Below, piece by piece: positions 25,594-33,831 of a DNA stretch of 47,612 bases. Where the stretch lies: positions 1 through 47,612 of the forward strand of contig NZ_SMYZ01000072.1 in assembly GCF_004919685.1 (NCBI RefSeq). The letters run 5' to 3'. Numbering within the stretch: the stretch's first letter is position 1; every line of letters starts with the position of its first letter. Below the pieces are notes generated by a model. That model made no database searches and was not told the origin of the DNA. It saw nothing but the letters and a program-made list of their open reading frames with translations. Both the position numbers and the translations under genes were made by a program. Source of the stretch: Mesorhizobium norvegicum (GTDB taxonomy: Bacteria > Pseudomonadota > Alphaproteobacteria > Rhizobiales > Rhizobiaceae).

Positions 25594-26226
25594 TCAACCC
25601 CCGAGATTTGCTTCGGTATTCGAAATTGTCTTGCTATTGCCCTGGGCCGGCTCCGAGGAGGCGACCGGCTTGGTCTTCTCGACCGGGAACATCGTGTAGG
25701 ACAGGGTGATCGTCTTCACGTCCTTCAGTTCCGGCACGTTGACGATGTCGGGGTCCACATAGAAGAGGACCGGCATGTCCAGCGTCTCGCCGGGCTTCAG
25801 CGTCGTGTCCGTGAAACAGAAACACTCGACCTTGTTGAAGTAGGGACCCGCCAGTTCCGGCTGCACATTGAAGGTGGCGCGGCCGGTCACGGGGCGATCG
25901 AACTTGTTGGTGGCCTTGTAGTGGGCCTGCACCGTCTCGCCGATCTTCATGGTCATCGAGCGTTGGACCGGCTGGAAGTCCCACGGCACGCCGGCGATAT
26001 TGGCATCAAAGCGAACGGTGATCTCACGGTCGAGCACACGGCCGGCATACTGCTTCTCGGCACGTTGCGTCGTGCCGCCATAGCCTGTCGCCTGGCAGAA
26101 CATCTTGTAAAGCGGCACCGCGGCATAGGCCATGCCGATCATGCCGGTGAAGAAGGCAAGGCAGACCGCCGCGACGATGACGTTGCCGTTCTTGCCGGTC
26201 GTTTTTTTGGACGTCTCGACGCTCAT
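25594..26226 (-). CDS. ctaG: Cytochrome c oxidase copper chaperone CtaG
   Basis: A 210-residue Cox11/CtaG protein that delivers copper to the CuB site of subunit I. It has a single N-terminal anchor helix (about 16-38), then the periplasmic domain with the copper motif VECFCFTD, and the conserved MPVLFYVDPDI and ITLSYTMF strands. The start ATG shares one base with the stop of the preceding small ctaF gene (TGATG). A frame extension upstream is not conserved. Confidence 0.95.
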   Translation of the reverse strand: MSVETSKKTTGKNGNVIVAAVCLAFFTGMIGMAYAAVPLYKMFCQATGYGGTTQRAEKQYAGRVLDREITVRFDANIAGVPWDFQPVQRSMTMKIGETVQAHYKATNKFDRPVTGRATFNVQPELAGPYFNKVECFCFTDTTLKPGETLDMPVLFYVDPDIVNVPELKDVKTITLSYTMFPVEKTKPVASSEPAQGNSKTISNTEANLGG

Positions 26227-26390
26227 CACATCGTGCCCAAATTGTGGCCGAACTTCACGATCGTCGCGATGTAGAAAATGACAACCAGAACAGCCAGCGC
26301 CAGCCCGATGGCAACCGAACGGTTGCGTCTGGCTTTCCTCTGCCGCTCGGTCAGCGTGACCAGCTCGAGCTTTTCTTCGATCATGGTCAT
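26226..26390 (-). CDS. Small CtaF/CoxF membrane protein
   Basis: A 54-residue single-helix protein read from 26390 to 26226: a charged N-terminus (EEKLELVTLTERQRKARRNR) and one membrane helix (about 25-46) ending in FGHNLGTM. It sits exactly where rhizobial oxidase operons carry the small coxF/ctaF gene. Its ATG overlaps the ctaB stop by four bases (ATGA) and its stop overlaps the ctaG start by one base, so all three are translationally coupled. A second in-frame ATG lies two codons in. The function is presumed to be oxidase assembly, by position only. Confidence 0.85.
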   Translation of the reverse strand: MTMIEEKLELVTLTERQRKARRNRSVAIGLALAVLVVIFYIATIVKFGHNLGTM

Positions 26391-27331
26391 GCTCCGCCCA
26401 TGGCAAGCGCGCGCTCGACGACGCTGTCGGCAAGATAGGCGGCGAAAATGGCAAAGAGATAGAGAAGCGAATAGGCAAACAAGGCCTTGGCCGGCTTCAT
26501 GACGCGGTCGTCATCGGCCATGCCAAGCACTTTCCACGCATACCAGACAAAACCGACCCCGAGCAGCGCGGCGGCCACGCCATAGACCGGCGTGGTGTAG
26601 CCAAGCAGCCATGGCGCCACGCCGACCGGCGCCAGCACCAGCGCGTAGGCAAAGATCTGGCGGCGCGTCGAAGCGTGTCCGGCGACGTTCGGCATCATCG
26701 GGATGCCAGCCTTGGCGTAGTCCTCGGACTTGAACAGCGCCAGCGCCCAGAAATGCGGCGGCGTCCATAGGAAGATGATCAGGAACAGGATCAGGCTTTC
26801 GAGGCTGACCGTTCCGGTCACCGCGGCCCAGCCGATGACCGGCGGAATGGCGCCGGCGGCACCGCCAATGACAATGTTCTGCGGCGTCCAGCGCTTCAGC
26901 CACATCGTGTAGACGACGGCATAGAAGAAGATGGTGAAGGCCAGCAGCGTCGCCGACAGCCAGTTGACCAGCACGCCGAGCGTCATCACCGACAGCACCG
27001 ACAGCACCAGACCGAAACTCAGCGCCTCGTGCGGCTGGATGCGACCGGCCGGGACCGGACGGCTGGCGGTCCTGGTCATCACCGCGTCGATGTCGGCGTC
27101 GTACCACATGTTGAGCGCGCCGGAGGCGCCAGCACCTATGGCAATAGCCAGGATGGCGATCACCGCCAGCAGCGGGTTGATGGTCACCGGTGCGGCGACG
27201 AGACCGACAAAGGCGGTGAACACCACCAGCGACATGACGCGCGGCTTCAGCAGGGCGAAGAAATCGCCCGCCGTCGCTTCCGACATGCGAAAGCCCGCTT
27301 CGTCAATCAATGGGTCGTCGACAAGGGCCAT
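26387..27331 (-). CDS. ctaB: Protohaem IX farnesyltransferase (haem O synthase)
   Basis: A 314-residue UbiA-family prenyltransferase that adds a farnesyl group to haem b to make haem O, the precursor of haem A. It has about nine membrane helices. The allylic-diphosphate binding motif is NMWYDADIDAVMTRT near residue 75, and the second conserved loop is WALALFKSEDYAKAGIPMMP. The farnesyl donor comes from the isoprenoid pathway that includes dxs and ispH in this window. It lies downstream of ctaD after a terminator-like hairpin and overlaps ctaF by four bases. Confidence 0.96.
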   Translation of the reverse strand: MALVDDPLIDEAGFRMSEATAGDFFALLKPRVMSLVVFTAFVGLVAAPVTINPLLAVIAILAIAIGAGASGALNMWYDADIDAVMTRTASRPVPAGRIQPHEALSFGLVLSVLSVMTLGVLVNWLSATLLAFTIFFYAVVYTMWLKRWTPQNIVIGGAAGAIPPVIGWAAVTGTVSLESLILFLIIFLWTPPHFWALALFKSEDYAKAGIPMMPNVAGHASTRRQIFAYALVLAPVGVAPWLLGYTTPVYGVAAALLGVGFVWYAWKVLGMADDDRVMKPAKALFAYSLLYLFAIFAAYLADSVVERALAMGGA

Positions 27332-27360
27332 GCGTACTTAAGTCCATCATTCCGTTGGCC

Positions 27361-27385
27361 AAAACCGCCGGCGAACCGGCGGTTT
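27361..27385 (-). terminator. Terminator or attenuator between ctaD and ctaB
   Basis: A perfect ten-base stem, AAACCGCCGG with CCGGCGGTTT, closes a four-base loop (TTCG on the minus strand, a stable tetraloop) and ends in TTTT. It sits 22 bases after the ctaD stop. It may end a ctaC–ctaD message and reduce expression of the assembly genes ctaB, ctaF, ctaG and ctaE relative to the two subunits. Confidence 0.7.
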
Positions 27386-27407
27386 CGTATTCGAGAGGGC
27401 AGCCGCC

Positions 27408-29060
27408 TTACTTGATCTTCGGCAGCTGTTCCCACTGGTGGAACGGCGGCGGCGAAGGCAGCTGCCATTCGAGCGTCGTTGCGCCCTCGCCCCACGGATT
27501 GGCACCGGCAACCCGCTTCTTCTGGAAGGCCTCGAACACGCAGTAGAGGAAGATCAGGACGCCGACGGCCGAGATATAGGAGCCGACGGACGACACATAA
27601 TTCCAGCCGGCAAACGCATCCGGATAGTCGATGGTGCGGCGCGGCATACCGGCGAGGCCGAGGAAGTGCTGCGGGAAAAAGATCAGGTTCACGCCGACGA
27701 AGGTAACCCAGAAGTGGGTGTTGGCGATGACGGGCGAATACATGTAGCCGGTCATCTTCGGGAACCAGTAGTACCAGCCGGCGAAGATCGCGAACACCGC
27801 GCCCAGCGACAGCACGTAGTGGAAGTGCGCGATGACGAAATAGGTGTCATGCAGCGAACGGTCGAGACCGGCATTGGCCAGCTGGACGCCGGTGACGCCA
27901 CCGATGGTGAACAGGAAGATGAAGCCCAGCGCCCACAGCATCGGCGTCTTGAACGAGATCGACCCGCCCCACATCGTCGCGATCCAGGAGAAGATCTTCA
28001 CGCCTGTCGGCACCGCGATGACCATCGTGGCGAAGACGAAATAGCGCTGCGTGTCGAGCGACAGACCGGTCGTGTACATGTGGTGCGCCCAGACGATGAA
28101 GCCGACGGCGCCGATCGCCACCATGGCGTAGGCCATGCCGAGATAACCGAACACCGGCTTCTTCGAAAAAGTCGAGATGACGTGGCTGATGATGCCGAAG
28201 CCCGGCAGGATCAGGATGTACACTTCCGGGTGACCGAAGAACCAGAAAAGGTGCTGGAACAGGATCGGATCGCCGCCACCGTCGGGCGCAAAGAAGGTCG
28301 TGCCGAAATTGCGGTCGGTGAGCAGCATGGTGATGCCGCCGGCCAGAACCGGCAACGACAGCAGCAGCAGGAAGGCGGTGACCAGCACCGACCAGGCAAA
28401 CAGCGGCATCTTGTGCAGCGTCATGCCAGGCGCGCGCATGTTGAAGATGGTGGTGATGAAGTTGATGGCGCCAAGGATCGACGACGCACCGGCAATGTGG
28501 ATCGACAGGATCGCCAGATCCATCGCCGGTCCGGGCTGGCCCGAGGTCGACAGCGGCGGATAAAGCGTCCAGCCGCCACCGACGCCAAAGGCGCCCGGCG
28601 CGCTCGGCATAAACATAGAGGTGAGCAGCAGGATGAAGGCCGGCGGCAGCAGCCAGAAGGAGATGTTGTTCATGCGCGGGAACGCCATGTCGGGCGCGCC
28701 GATCATGATCGGGACCATCCAGTTGGCAAAACCGCCGATCAGCGCCGGCATGACCATGAAGAAGATCATGATCAGGGCGTGCGCGGTGGCGAAGGCATTG
28801 TACATGCTCTTGCCGCCGTCGATCGCTGCGTCACCGTTCATGCCGTAGACCATCTGCGCCAGACCGCTGAAGATCTGGATGCCCGGCTCCTGCAGCTCCA
28901 TGCGGATGGCGACCGACAGGGCACCGCCGATGATGCCGGCCATGATCGCGAAGATCAGGTAGAGCGTGCCGATGTCCTTGTGGTTGGTCGAATAAACCCA
29001 GCGCACCCAGCCGTGATAAGGCTTGTGGTCGTGCCCGTCGTGAGCTGCAGCGTCTGCCAT
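27408..29060 (-). CDS. ctaD: Cytochrome c oxidase subunit I
   Basis: A 550-residue haem-copper oxidase core subunit with twelve membrane helices. Visible are the haem a ligand in YNAFATAHALIMIFFMVMP, the CuB/tyrosine segment WFFGHPEVYILILPGFGI, the paired CuB histidines in IVWAHHMYTTG, and the haem ligands in HDTYFVIAHFHYVLSLG. The HPEVY motif marks it as an A-type aa3 enzyme. It follows ctaC after 38 bp and precedes the hairpin at 27361-27385. The C-terminal LPSPPPFHQWEQLP is typical of alphaproteobacterial subunit I. Confidence 0.98.
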   Translation of the reverse strand: MADAAAHDGHDHKPYHGWVRWVYSTNHKDIGTLYLIFAIMAGIIGGALSVAIRMELQEPGIQIFSGLAQMVYGMNGDAAIDGGKSMYNAFATAHALIMIFFMVMPALIGGFANWMVPIMIGAPDMAFPRMNNISFWLLPPAFILLLTSMFMPSAPGAFGVGGGWTLYPPLSTSGQPGPAMDLAILSIHIAGASSILGAINFITTIFNMRAPGMTLHKMPLFAWSVLVTAFLLLLSLPVLAGGITMLLTDRNFGTTFFAPDGGGDPILFQHLFWFFGHPEVYILILPGFGIISHVISTFSKKPVFGYLGMAYAMVAIGAVGFIVWAHHMYTTGLSLDTQRYFVFATMVIAVPTGVKIFSWIATMWGGSISFKTPMLWALGFIFLFTIGGVTGVQLANAGLDRSLHDTYFVIAHFHYVLSLGAVFAIFAGWYYWFPKMTGYMYSPVIANTHFWVTFVGVNLIFFPQHFLGLAGMPRRTIDYPDAFAGWNYVSSVGSYISAVGVLIFLYCVFEAFQKKRVAGANPWGEGATTLEWQLPSPPPFHQWEQLPKIK

Positions 29061-29098
29061 GTTCCGCTCCGTTCCCTAAATCTTGCTAACCTGCGGCA

Positions 29099-30007
29099 TC
29101 AGTTGCCGGCGGCCGCTACCTTGTTCTGGCCATCGACCTCGGCCATCAGCGTCTTGTTGGCGCCGGGCAGATCGGTCTTGGCCGCCGCCAGCCAGGTCTT
29201 GAACTGCGCGTCGGAGACGACGCGGATGGCGATCGGCATGAAGGCATGGTCCTTGCCGCAGAGCTGCGAGCACTGGCCGTAGTAGAGGCCTTCCTTCTCC
29301 GCCTTGAACCAGGTCTCGTTGGTGCGGCCCGGAACGGCGTCGATCTTGATGCCGAACGACGGCATAGCAAAGGAGTGGATCACGTCGGTTGCGGTGACGA
29401 GCACGCGGGTCATGGTGTTGACCGGCACCACCAGTTCGTTGTCGACGGCGAGCAGGCGCGGATAGGCCTTGCGGTCCTCCTTGCCGGCGGCGGCGCGGTC
29501 GGTGTCCTGGAGGATCGCGGAATTGAAGGAGAGCGTGTTGTCGGTCTGGTACTCGTAGTCCCAGTTCCACTGGTTGCCGGTCGCCTTGACGGTCAGCTTT
29601 GCTTCTTCCGGCGGCGTATACTGCGCGGTCAGCAGCTGGAACGAGGGAATTGCAAGGCAAAGCAGGATGACGACCGGGCCGACAGTCCAGATCACCTCGA
29701 TCAGCGTGTTGTGGCTGGTCTTGGACGGAACCGGGTTCGCACTCGCGCGGAATCTGACGATGCAATAGGCGAGAAGAAGCAGCACCAGGATGGTGATCGG
29801 GACGATGAACCACATCGTGTAGTTTCCGAACCACTCGATTTGCCGCATCATGTCGGTCGCCGGCGCCTGGAAGGTTGTCTCCCAGTCCTTGGGCTGGTCG
29901 GCATGGGCGGATGTGCCGGCGAAAAACGTGATAGCGGCACAAGCACTTAGAAACTTGGCACTTGCTGGAACCTTGGCGTTTGCCAGGAAATTTCTCATCG
30001 CCCTCAT
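29099..30007 (-). CDS. ctaC: Cytochrome c oxidase subunit II
   Basis: A 302-residue CuA-containing subunit that accepts electrons from cytochrome c. It begins with a signal peptide (SACAAITFFAGTSAHADQ), then two membrane helices (about 55-78 and 97-120), and a cupredoxin domain. The CuA ligands are in DVIHSFAMPSF and GQCSQLCGKDHAFMPI, and the aromatic tract GNQWNWDYEY guides electron entry. The start at 30007 is preceded by GGGAG; a second ATG lies three codons in. It is the first gene of the cta run. Confidence 0.96.
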   Translation of the reverse strand: MRAMRNFLANAKVPASAKFLSACAAITFFAGTSAHADQPKDWETTFQAPATDMMRQIEWFGNYTMWFIVPITILVLLLLAYCIVRFRASANPVPSKTSHNTLIEVIWTVGPVVILLCLAIPSFQLLTAQYTPPEEAKLTVKATGNQWNWDYEYQTDNTLSFNSAILQDTDRAAAGKEDRKAYPRLLAVDNELVVPVNTMTRVLVTATDVIHSFAMPSFGIKIDAVPGRTNETWFKAEKEGLYYGQCSQLCGKDHAFMPIAIRVVSDAQFKTWLAAAKTDLPGANKTLMAEVDGQNKVAAAGN

Positions 30008-30374
30008 CGTCTCCCAGTTCCTCGCGGCTGTACCCACGAGAATAACGAACAATGCCGGGACGGGAATCCCGACAGTCTCAGGGTGGTTCAAACCATACTC
30101 TTTTTCCCTCCGCAAGAAAGGAGCGGACGAAACCGTGCGGCATTTTTGCGCGCAAGCCCGGATGTGCCTTTGAAGGCAGCGGCGGCGGCCCCGAATCGCC
30201 TATGCTGGGTCAACGGTTACATTCCTGCGGGCCGCGCGTGGCGAACGTCGCAATTCGGGCGAAATTGGCAGGGAAAAGCGCCGTATTGGCTTTTTCGGGG
30301 CAGACCGGCTGCGGTCTCGTCCTTTACTTGGCTTTGGCGCGGCTTAAAGTGCCGTGATTCGCAATGGAGCCGTC
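30008..30374. other. Divergent intergenic region between ctaC and the IalB-like gene
   Basis: This 367-bp stretch has no supportable gene. It must hold the ctaC promoter on the minus strand and the promoter of the IalB-like gene on the plus strand. One 11-bp palindrome, CGGGAATCCCG at 30061-30071, lies 54 bases upstream of the ctaC start and is a possible operator. CTTGGC near 30329, followed by AT-richer TTAAAGT, is a weak candidate promoter for the plus-strand gene. Neither is certain. Confidence 0.35.
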
Positions 30375-30914
30375 ATGATCCCTTGGCTTTCGAGAACCTT
30401 GGCGAAGGTCATCTTTCTCGCCGCCCTGTCTGGTATCGGCTTGTCCGCGATCGGCCTGTCCGGCACGGCCAACGCCGCGCAACCGAGCGGCACGGTGCGC
30501 TCGACGCATGGCGCGTGGTCGATCATCTGCGACACGCCGGCCGGCGCCACCTCAGAACAATGCGTGATGATGCAGAACGTCGTCGCCGAGGACCGTCCGG
30601 AGATGGGACTGTCGGTCGTCGTGCTGCGCACCGCCGACAACAAGGCGGAGATCCTGCGCGTGCTGGCGCCGCTCGGCGTGCTTTTGCCCAACGGGCTCGG
30701 TCTCAATGTCGACGGCAAGGACATCGGCCGCGCCTATTTCGTGCGCTGCTTCCAGGACGGCTGCTATGCCGAAGTCATTCTCGAAAAGCCGCTGCTCGAC
30801 ACGCTGAAGACCGGCACGTCGGCCACCTTCATCGTCTTCCAGACCCCGGAAGAAGGCATCGGCATCCCGGTTGATCTCAAGGGCTTCGCCGACGGTTTCG
30901 CGGCCCTGCCCTGA
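30375..30914 (+). CDS. Invasion-associated locus B (IalB) family protein
   Basis: A 179-residue exported protein with a signal peptide (to about ANA-AQP). The mature part shows the IalB pattern: HGAWSIICDTP near the start, a cysteine in SEQCVMMQNV, then VRCFQDGCYAEVILE with a second cysteine pair, and a closing TFIVFQTPEEGIGIPVDLKGFADGFAAL. IalB promotes erythrocyte invasion in Bartonella, but the family is widespread in free-living Rhizobiales, where its role is unclear. The ATG at 30375 has GGAG upstream; a GTG seven codons earlier is possible. Confidence 0.87.
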   Translation: MIPWLSRTLAKVIFLAALSGIGLSAIGLSGTANAAQPSGTVRSTHGAWSIICDTPAGATSEQCVMMQNVVAEDRPEMGLSVVVLRTADNKAEILRVLAPLGVLLPNGLGLNVDGKDIGRAYFVRCFQDGCYAEVILEKPLLDTLKTGTSATFIVFQTPEEGIGIPVDLKGFADGFAALP

Positions 30915-31041
30915 CAAAAGTGACGCCGTCAACCTGACGTCGGAGTGCATTTGCCTTCACAATGCAGCGGGACGATTGTCTCGGCGCGCCTTCGCGCCTA
31001 CATCGTGGCAAAGACCCAATCCTCCTGTGAACGGACGCGCC

Positions 31042-32454
31042 ATGAACAGCCTGATCGGCCAATTCGACATTTCAGACGATCGCATCAAGCAGATCGTCGC
31101 TGAGACCATCAACGGTGCCGACGACGGCGAGCTGTTCCTCGAATACAGCGAGAGCGAAGCGCTGATGTTCGACAATGGCCGGCTGAAGACCGCCAACTTC
31201 AACACCGACCAGGGTTTTGGCCTGCGTGCCGTCGCCGGCGAAGCCAGCGGCTATGCCCATTCGAGCGACCTGTCCGAGGCCTCGCTGCTGCGCGCGGCCG
31301 ACGCCGTTTCAACCGTCAAGGGCGGTTATTCCGGCACGCTTGCCGCCGCACCCGCCCGCACCAACCGCCATCTCTATGGTGACGAGAACCCGATCCCCTC
31401 GCCTTCCTTCGAGGCCAAGGCAAAGCTGCTGCAGGAAATCGACGCCTGGCTGCGCGCCGAGGATCCGCGCGTGCGCCAGGTTTCGGCGTCGCTTGCCGCC
31501 TCCTGGCAGCATGTCGAGATCGTGCGCGCCGACGGCCAGGTGGTGCGCGACATCCGCCCGCTGGTCCGCATCAACGTCTCTGTCGTGGTCGGCAATGGCG
31601 ACCGCCAGGAGAGCGGCTCCTACGGCATGGGTGGCCGCAAGGCCTTTGGCGAATTCCTGGTCGAAGACAGCTGGAAGCACGCCGCCAAGGAGGCGCTCAG
31701 GCAAGCCCTGGTCAATCTCGAGGCCATACCGGCGCCGGCCGGAACCTTCGACATCGTGCTGTCGAGCGGCTGGCCGGGTGTCATGCTGCACGAGGCCGTC
31801 GGTCATGGGCTGGAAGGCGATTTCAACCGCAAGAAGACTTCGGCCTTCGCCGGCCTGCTGGGCCAGCAGGTCGCCGCCAAGGGGGTCACCGTCGTCGACG
31901 ACGGCACCATGCCCGAGCGGCGCGGCTCGCTCACCGTCGACGACGAAGGCACGCCTTCGGCCCGCAACGTGCTGATCGAGGACGGCAAACTGGTCGGCTA
32001 CATGCAGGATCGGCAGAACGCCCGGCTGATGAGCATGAAGGCGACCGGCAACGGCAGGCGCGAAGGCTACGCGCACCAGCCGATGCCGCGCATGACCAAC
32101 ACCTATATGACGGCGGGCGACATGGAGCCGGACGAAATCATCGCCTCGGTCAAGAACGGCATCTATGCCGTCTCCTTCGGCGGCGGCCAGGTCGACATCA
32201 CCTCCGGCAAATTCGTCTTCGGCTGCACCGAGGCCTACATGATCGAAAACGGCAAGGTAACGCAGCCGATCAAGGGCGCGATGCTGATCGGCAACGGGCC
32301 GGATGCCATGCACCGGGTTTCGATGATCGGCAACGACATGAAGCTCGACACCGGCATCGGCATGTGCGGCAAGGCCGGACAGGGCGTGCCGGTCGGCGTC
32401 GGCCAGCCGCATCTGCGCATGAACCAGATGACTGTGGGCGGTACGCGGGTTTGA
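31042..32454 (+). CDS. tldD: Metalloprotease TldD
   Basis: A 470-residue TldD/PmbA-family protein. TldD and its partner TldE (PmbA) form a zinc protease that matures peptide antibiotics and degrades the antitoxin CcdA. The zinc site is HEAVGHGLEGDF (HExxxH near residue 250), and the glycine-rich GQPHLRMNQMTVGGTRV end is typical. The partner gene is not in this window. The upstream IalB-like gene is on the same strand, 127 bp away. A hairpin GCGGAT-TGA-ATCCGC (32464-32478) follows the stop. Confidence 0.95.
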   Translation: MNSLIGQFDISDDRIKQIVAETINGADDGELFLEYSESEALMFDNGRLKTANFNTDQGFGLRAVAGEASGYAHSSDLSEASLLRAADAVSTVKGGYSGTLAAAPARTNRHLYGDENPIPSPSFEAKAKLLQEIDAWLRAEDPRVRQVSASLAASWQHVEIVRADGQVVRDIRPLVRINVSVVVGNGDRQESGSYGMGGRKAFGEFLVEDSWKHAAKEALRQALVNLEAIPAPAGTFDIVLSSGWPGVMLHEAVGHGLEGDFNRKKTSAFAGLLGQQVAAKGVTVVDDGTMPERRGSLTVDDEGTPSARNVLIEDGKLVGYMQDRQNARLMSMKATGNGRREGYAHQPMPRMTNTYMTAGDMEPDEIIASVKNGIYAVSFGGGQVDITSGKFVFGCTEAYMIENGKVTQPIKGAMLIGNGPDAMHRVSMIGNDMKLDTGIGMCGKAGQGVPVGVGQPHLRMNQMTVGGTRV

Positions 32455-32538
32455 TCGATTGTCGCGGATTGAATCCGCCTCAAGGGATTAAGGTTTTTGG
32501 CGCGAGTCTTTAATCTCTCTGCAATCGATCATAGGCGG

Positions 32539-32607
32539 CTTGAATCGGATAGGAGTCGATTATAGTTTGAACACGCAAACTATAATCTGACTCCAGTCCG
32601 CTATAGT
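32539..32607 (+). promoter_or_regulatory. Palindromic promoter/operator of the Fic gene
   Basis: Bases 32553-32569 and 32576-32593 form an inverted repeat. The left arm is GAGTC-G-ATTATAGTTTG and the right arm its complement with one extra base, around a six-base spacer. CTTGAA at 32539-32544 and TATAGT at 32561-32566, 16 bases apart, make a plausible promoter whose -10 lies inside the left arm. A third, partial copy of the half-site (AGTCCGCTATAGT, 32595-32607) ends seven bases before the ATG. The layout suggests repression at the promoter, possibly by the Fic protein's own C-terminal winged helix. Confidence 0.65.
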
Positions 32608-32614
32608 CACGATC

Positions 32615-33811
32615 ATGAATCCTGCAGAGTTCGCCAATTCTCCAACAGGGCGCCTAGTGCCTACCATCGCGGGACAAATGGCATTTGTCCCCAATCCTTT
32701 GCCGCCCAAAATAGATTATTCGACATTGGCATTGCCATTGGCCGAAGCAATGAAAGCAATTGGGGAACTGAATGGGGCCGGACGGGGTCTGGCAAACCCA
32801 GCTCTTGTCATTCGTCCGCTCCAGCGCAAGGAGGCACTCCTATCTTCAAGCATGGAGGGAACCTACACGACGGCAAACGCACTCGCGATAGCTGAGGCGG
32901 AGGGCGACTCCTATGTCGACGACTCGACGATAGAAGTTCGCAACTACGTTCGAGCGTTCGAAGCCGCAGATGAGATGCGCCATGAATTTCCAATTTCCAA
33001 TCGGATGATAAAACAGACCCATATGGTCCTATTGTCGGGAGCCAGAACCGGCAGGGGAGCAAATAAGCGGCCTGGGGAATACAAAGATCAGCAGAATTTC
33101 ATCGGCGGCAGAAACCGGCAGATCGAAAATGCTCGGTTCATCCCTCCTCCGCCCGCTGAAACAGAGACAGCCATGGCTGCGCTTGAGCAGTACCTCAATC
33201 GAGGGAACCGAGGCGCGACACCAGCGATCATCGACGCGGCGTTGTTTCACTATCAGTTTGAGGCTATCCATCCCTTCGCCGATGGAAATGGTCGCGTAGG
33301 TCGCATTCTTGTGCCAATTTTCTTGATGCAAGAACGCGTATTAGAGCGGCCACTTCTCTATCTGAGTCCAGCCGTTGAGGGGCGAAAGGATGACTATGTT
33401 GACCTCATGTTGGCCGTCTCGCGCGATGGTGACTGGACCGCTTGGATACAGTTCTTCCTTGAAATGATCATCAATTCTTGCCGCGCCGCTGACGCAACGC
33501 TCACCGCACTTGAAACCATGCGTCAGGATTTCCGCCAGCGGATATCCGAGGTGCGAAGCTCAGCCCGGCTAATGACCATAGTGGATGAGCTATTCGTATC
33601 TCCCGCAACGTCTGTTCCACGTATCGCAGAGAAACTGGCGATTACCTATCCTGCCGCGCGTAATGCAGTCGATCGCCTTATTGAGTTCGATATCCTCGAC
33701 GAAGTCGACAACACATCCAACCCAAAACTTTTCATATGCTGGCCGATCTTGGATCTCAGCGAAGGAAGGCAGGAAATGCCGCTCCCGAACGCAGGGGCTA
33801 TTGACCTATAG
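32615..33811 (+). CDS. Fic family protein with inhibitory helix and C-terminal winged helix
   Basis: A 398-residue Fic protein, a class that transfers AMP from ATP onto target proteins. The catalytic motif HPFADGNGRVGR is complete, with His219. The N-terminal inhibitory motif S-x-x-x-E-G (Ser77 to Gly82, in LSSSMEGT) marks a self-inhibited class II enzyme. Residues about 310-390 (TIVDELFVSPATSVPRIAEKLAITYPAARNAVDRLIEFDIL) form a winged-helix DNA-binding domain. The gene looks less GC-rich than its neighbours, and no separate antitoxin is next to it. It may have been acquired horizontally. It is convergent with the methyltransferase gene, 20 bp away. Confidence 0.9.
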   Translation: MNPAEFANSPTGRLVPTIAGQMAFVPNPLPPKIDYSTLALPLAEAMKAIGELNGAGRGLANPALVIRPLQRKEALLSSSMEGTYTTANALAIAEAEGDSYVDDSTIEVRNYVRAFEAADEMRHEFPISNRMIKQTHMVLLSGARTGRGANKRPGEYKDQQNFIGGRNRQIENARFIPPPPAETETAMAALEQYLNRGNRGATPAIIDAALFHYQFEAIHPFADGNGRVGRILVPIFLMQERVLERPLLYLSPAVEGRKDDYVDLMLAVSRDGDWTAWIQFFLEMIINSCRAADATLTALETMRQDFRQRISEVRSSARLMTIVDELFVSPATSVPRIAEKLAITYPAARNAVDRLIEFDILDEVDNTSNPKLFICWPILDLSEGRQEMPLPNAGAIDL

Positions 33812-33831
33812 GCCTTTCTGGAAGCGTCACG

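Noticed and set aside
27438..29282. Plus-strand open frame of 614 codons opposite ctaD
   Set aside because: Antisense shadow of subunit I, with Arg/His/Glu-rich composition and no domain.
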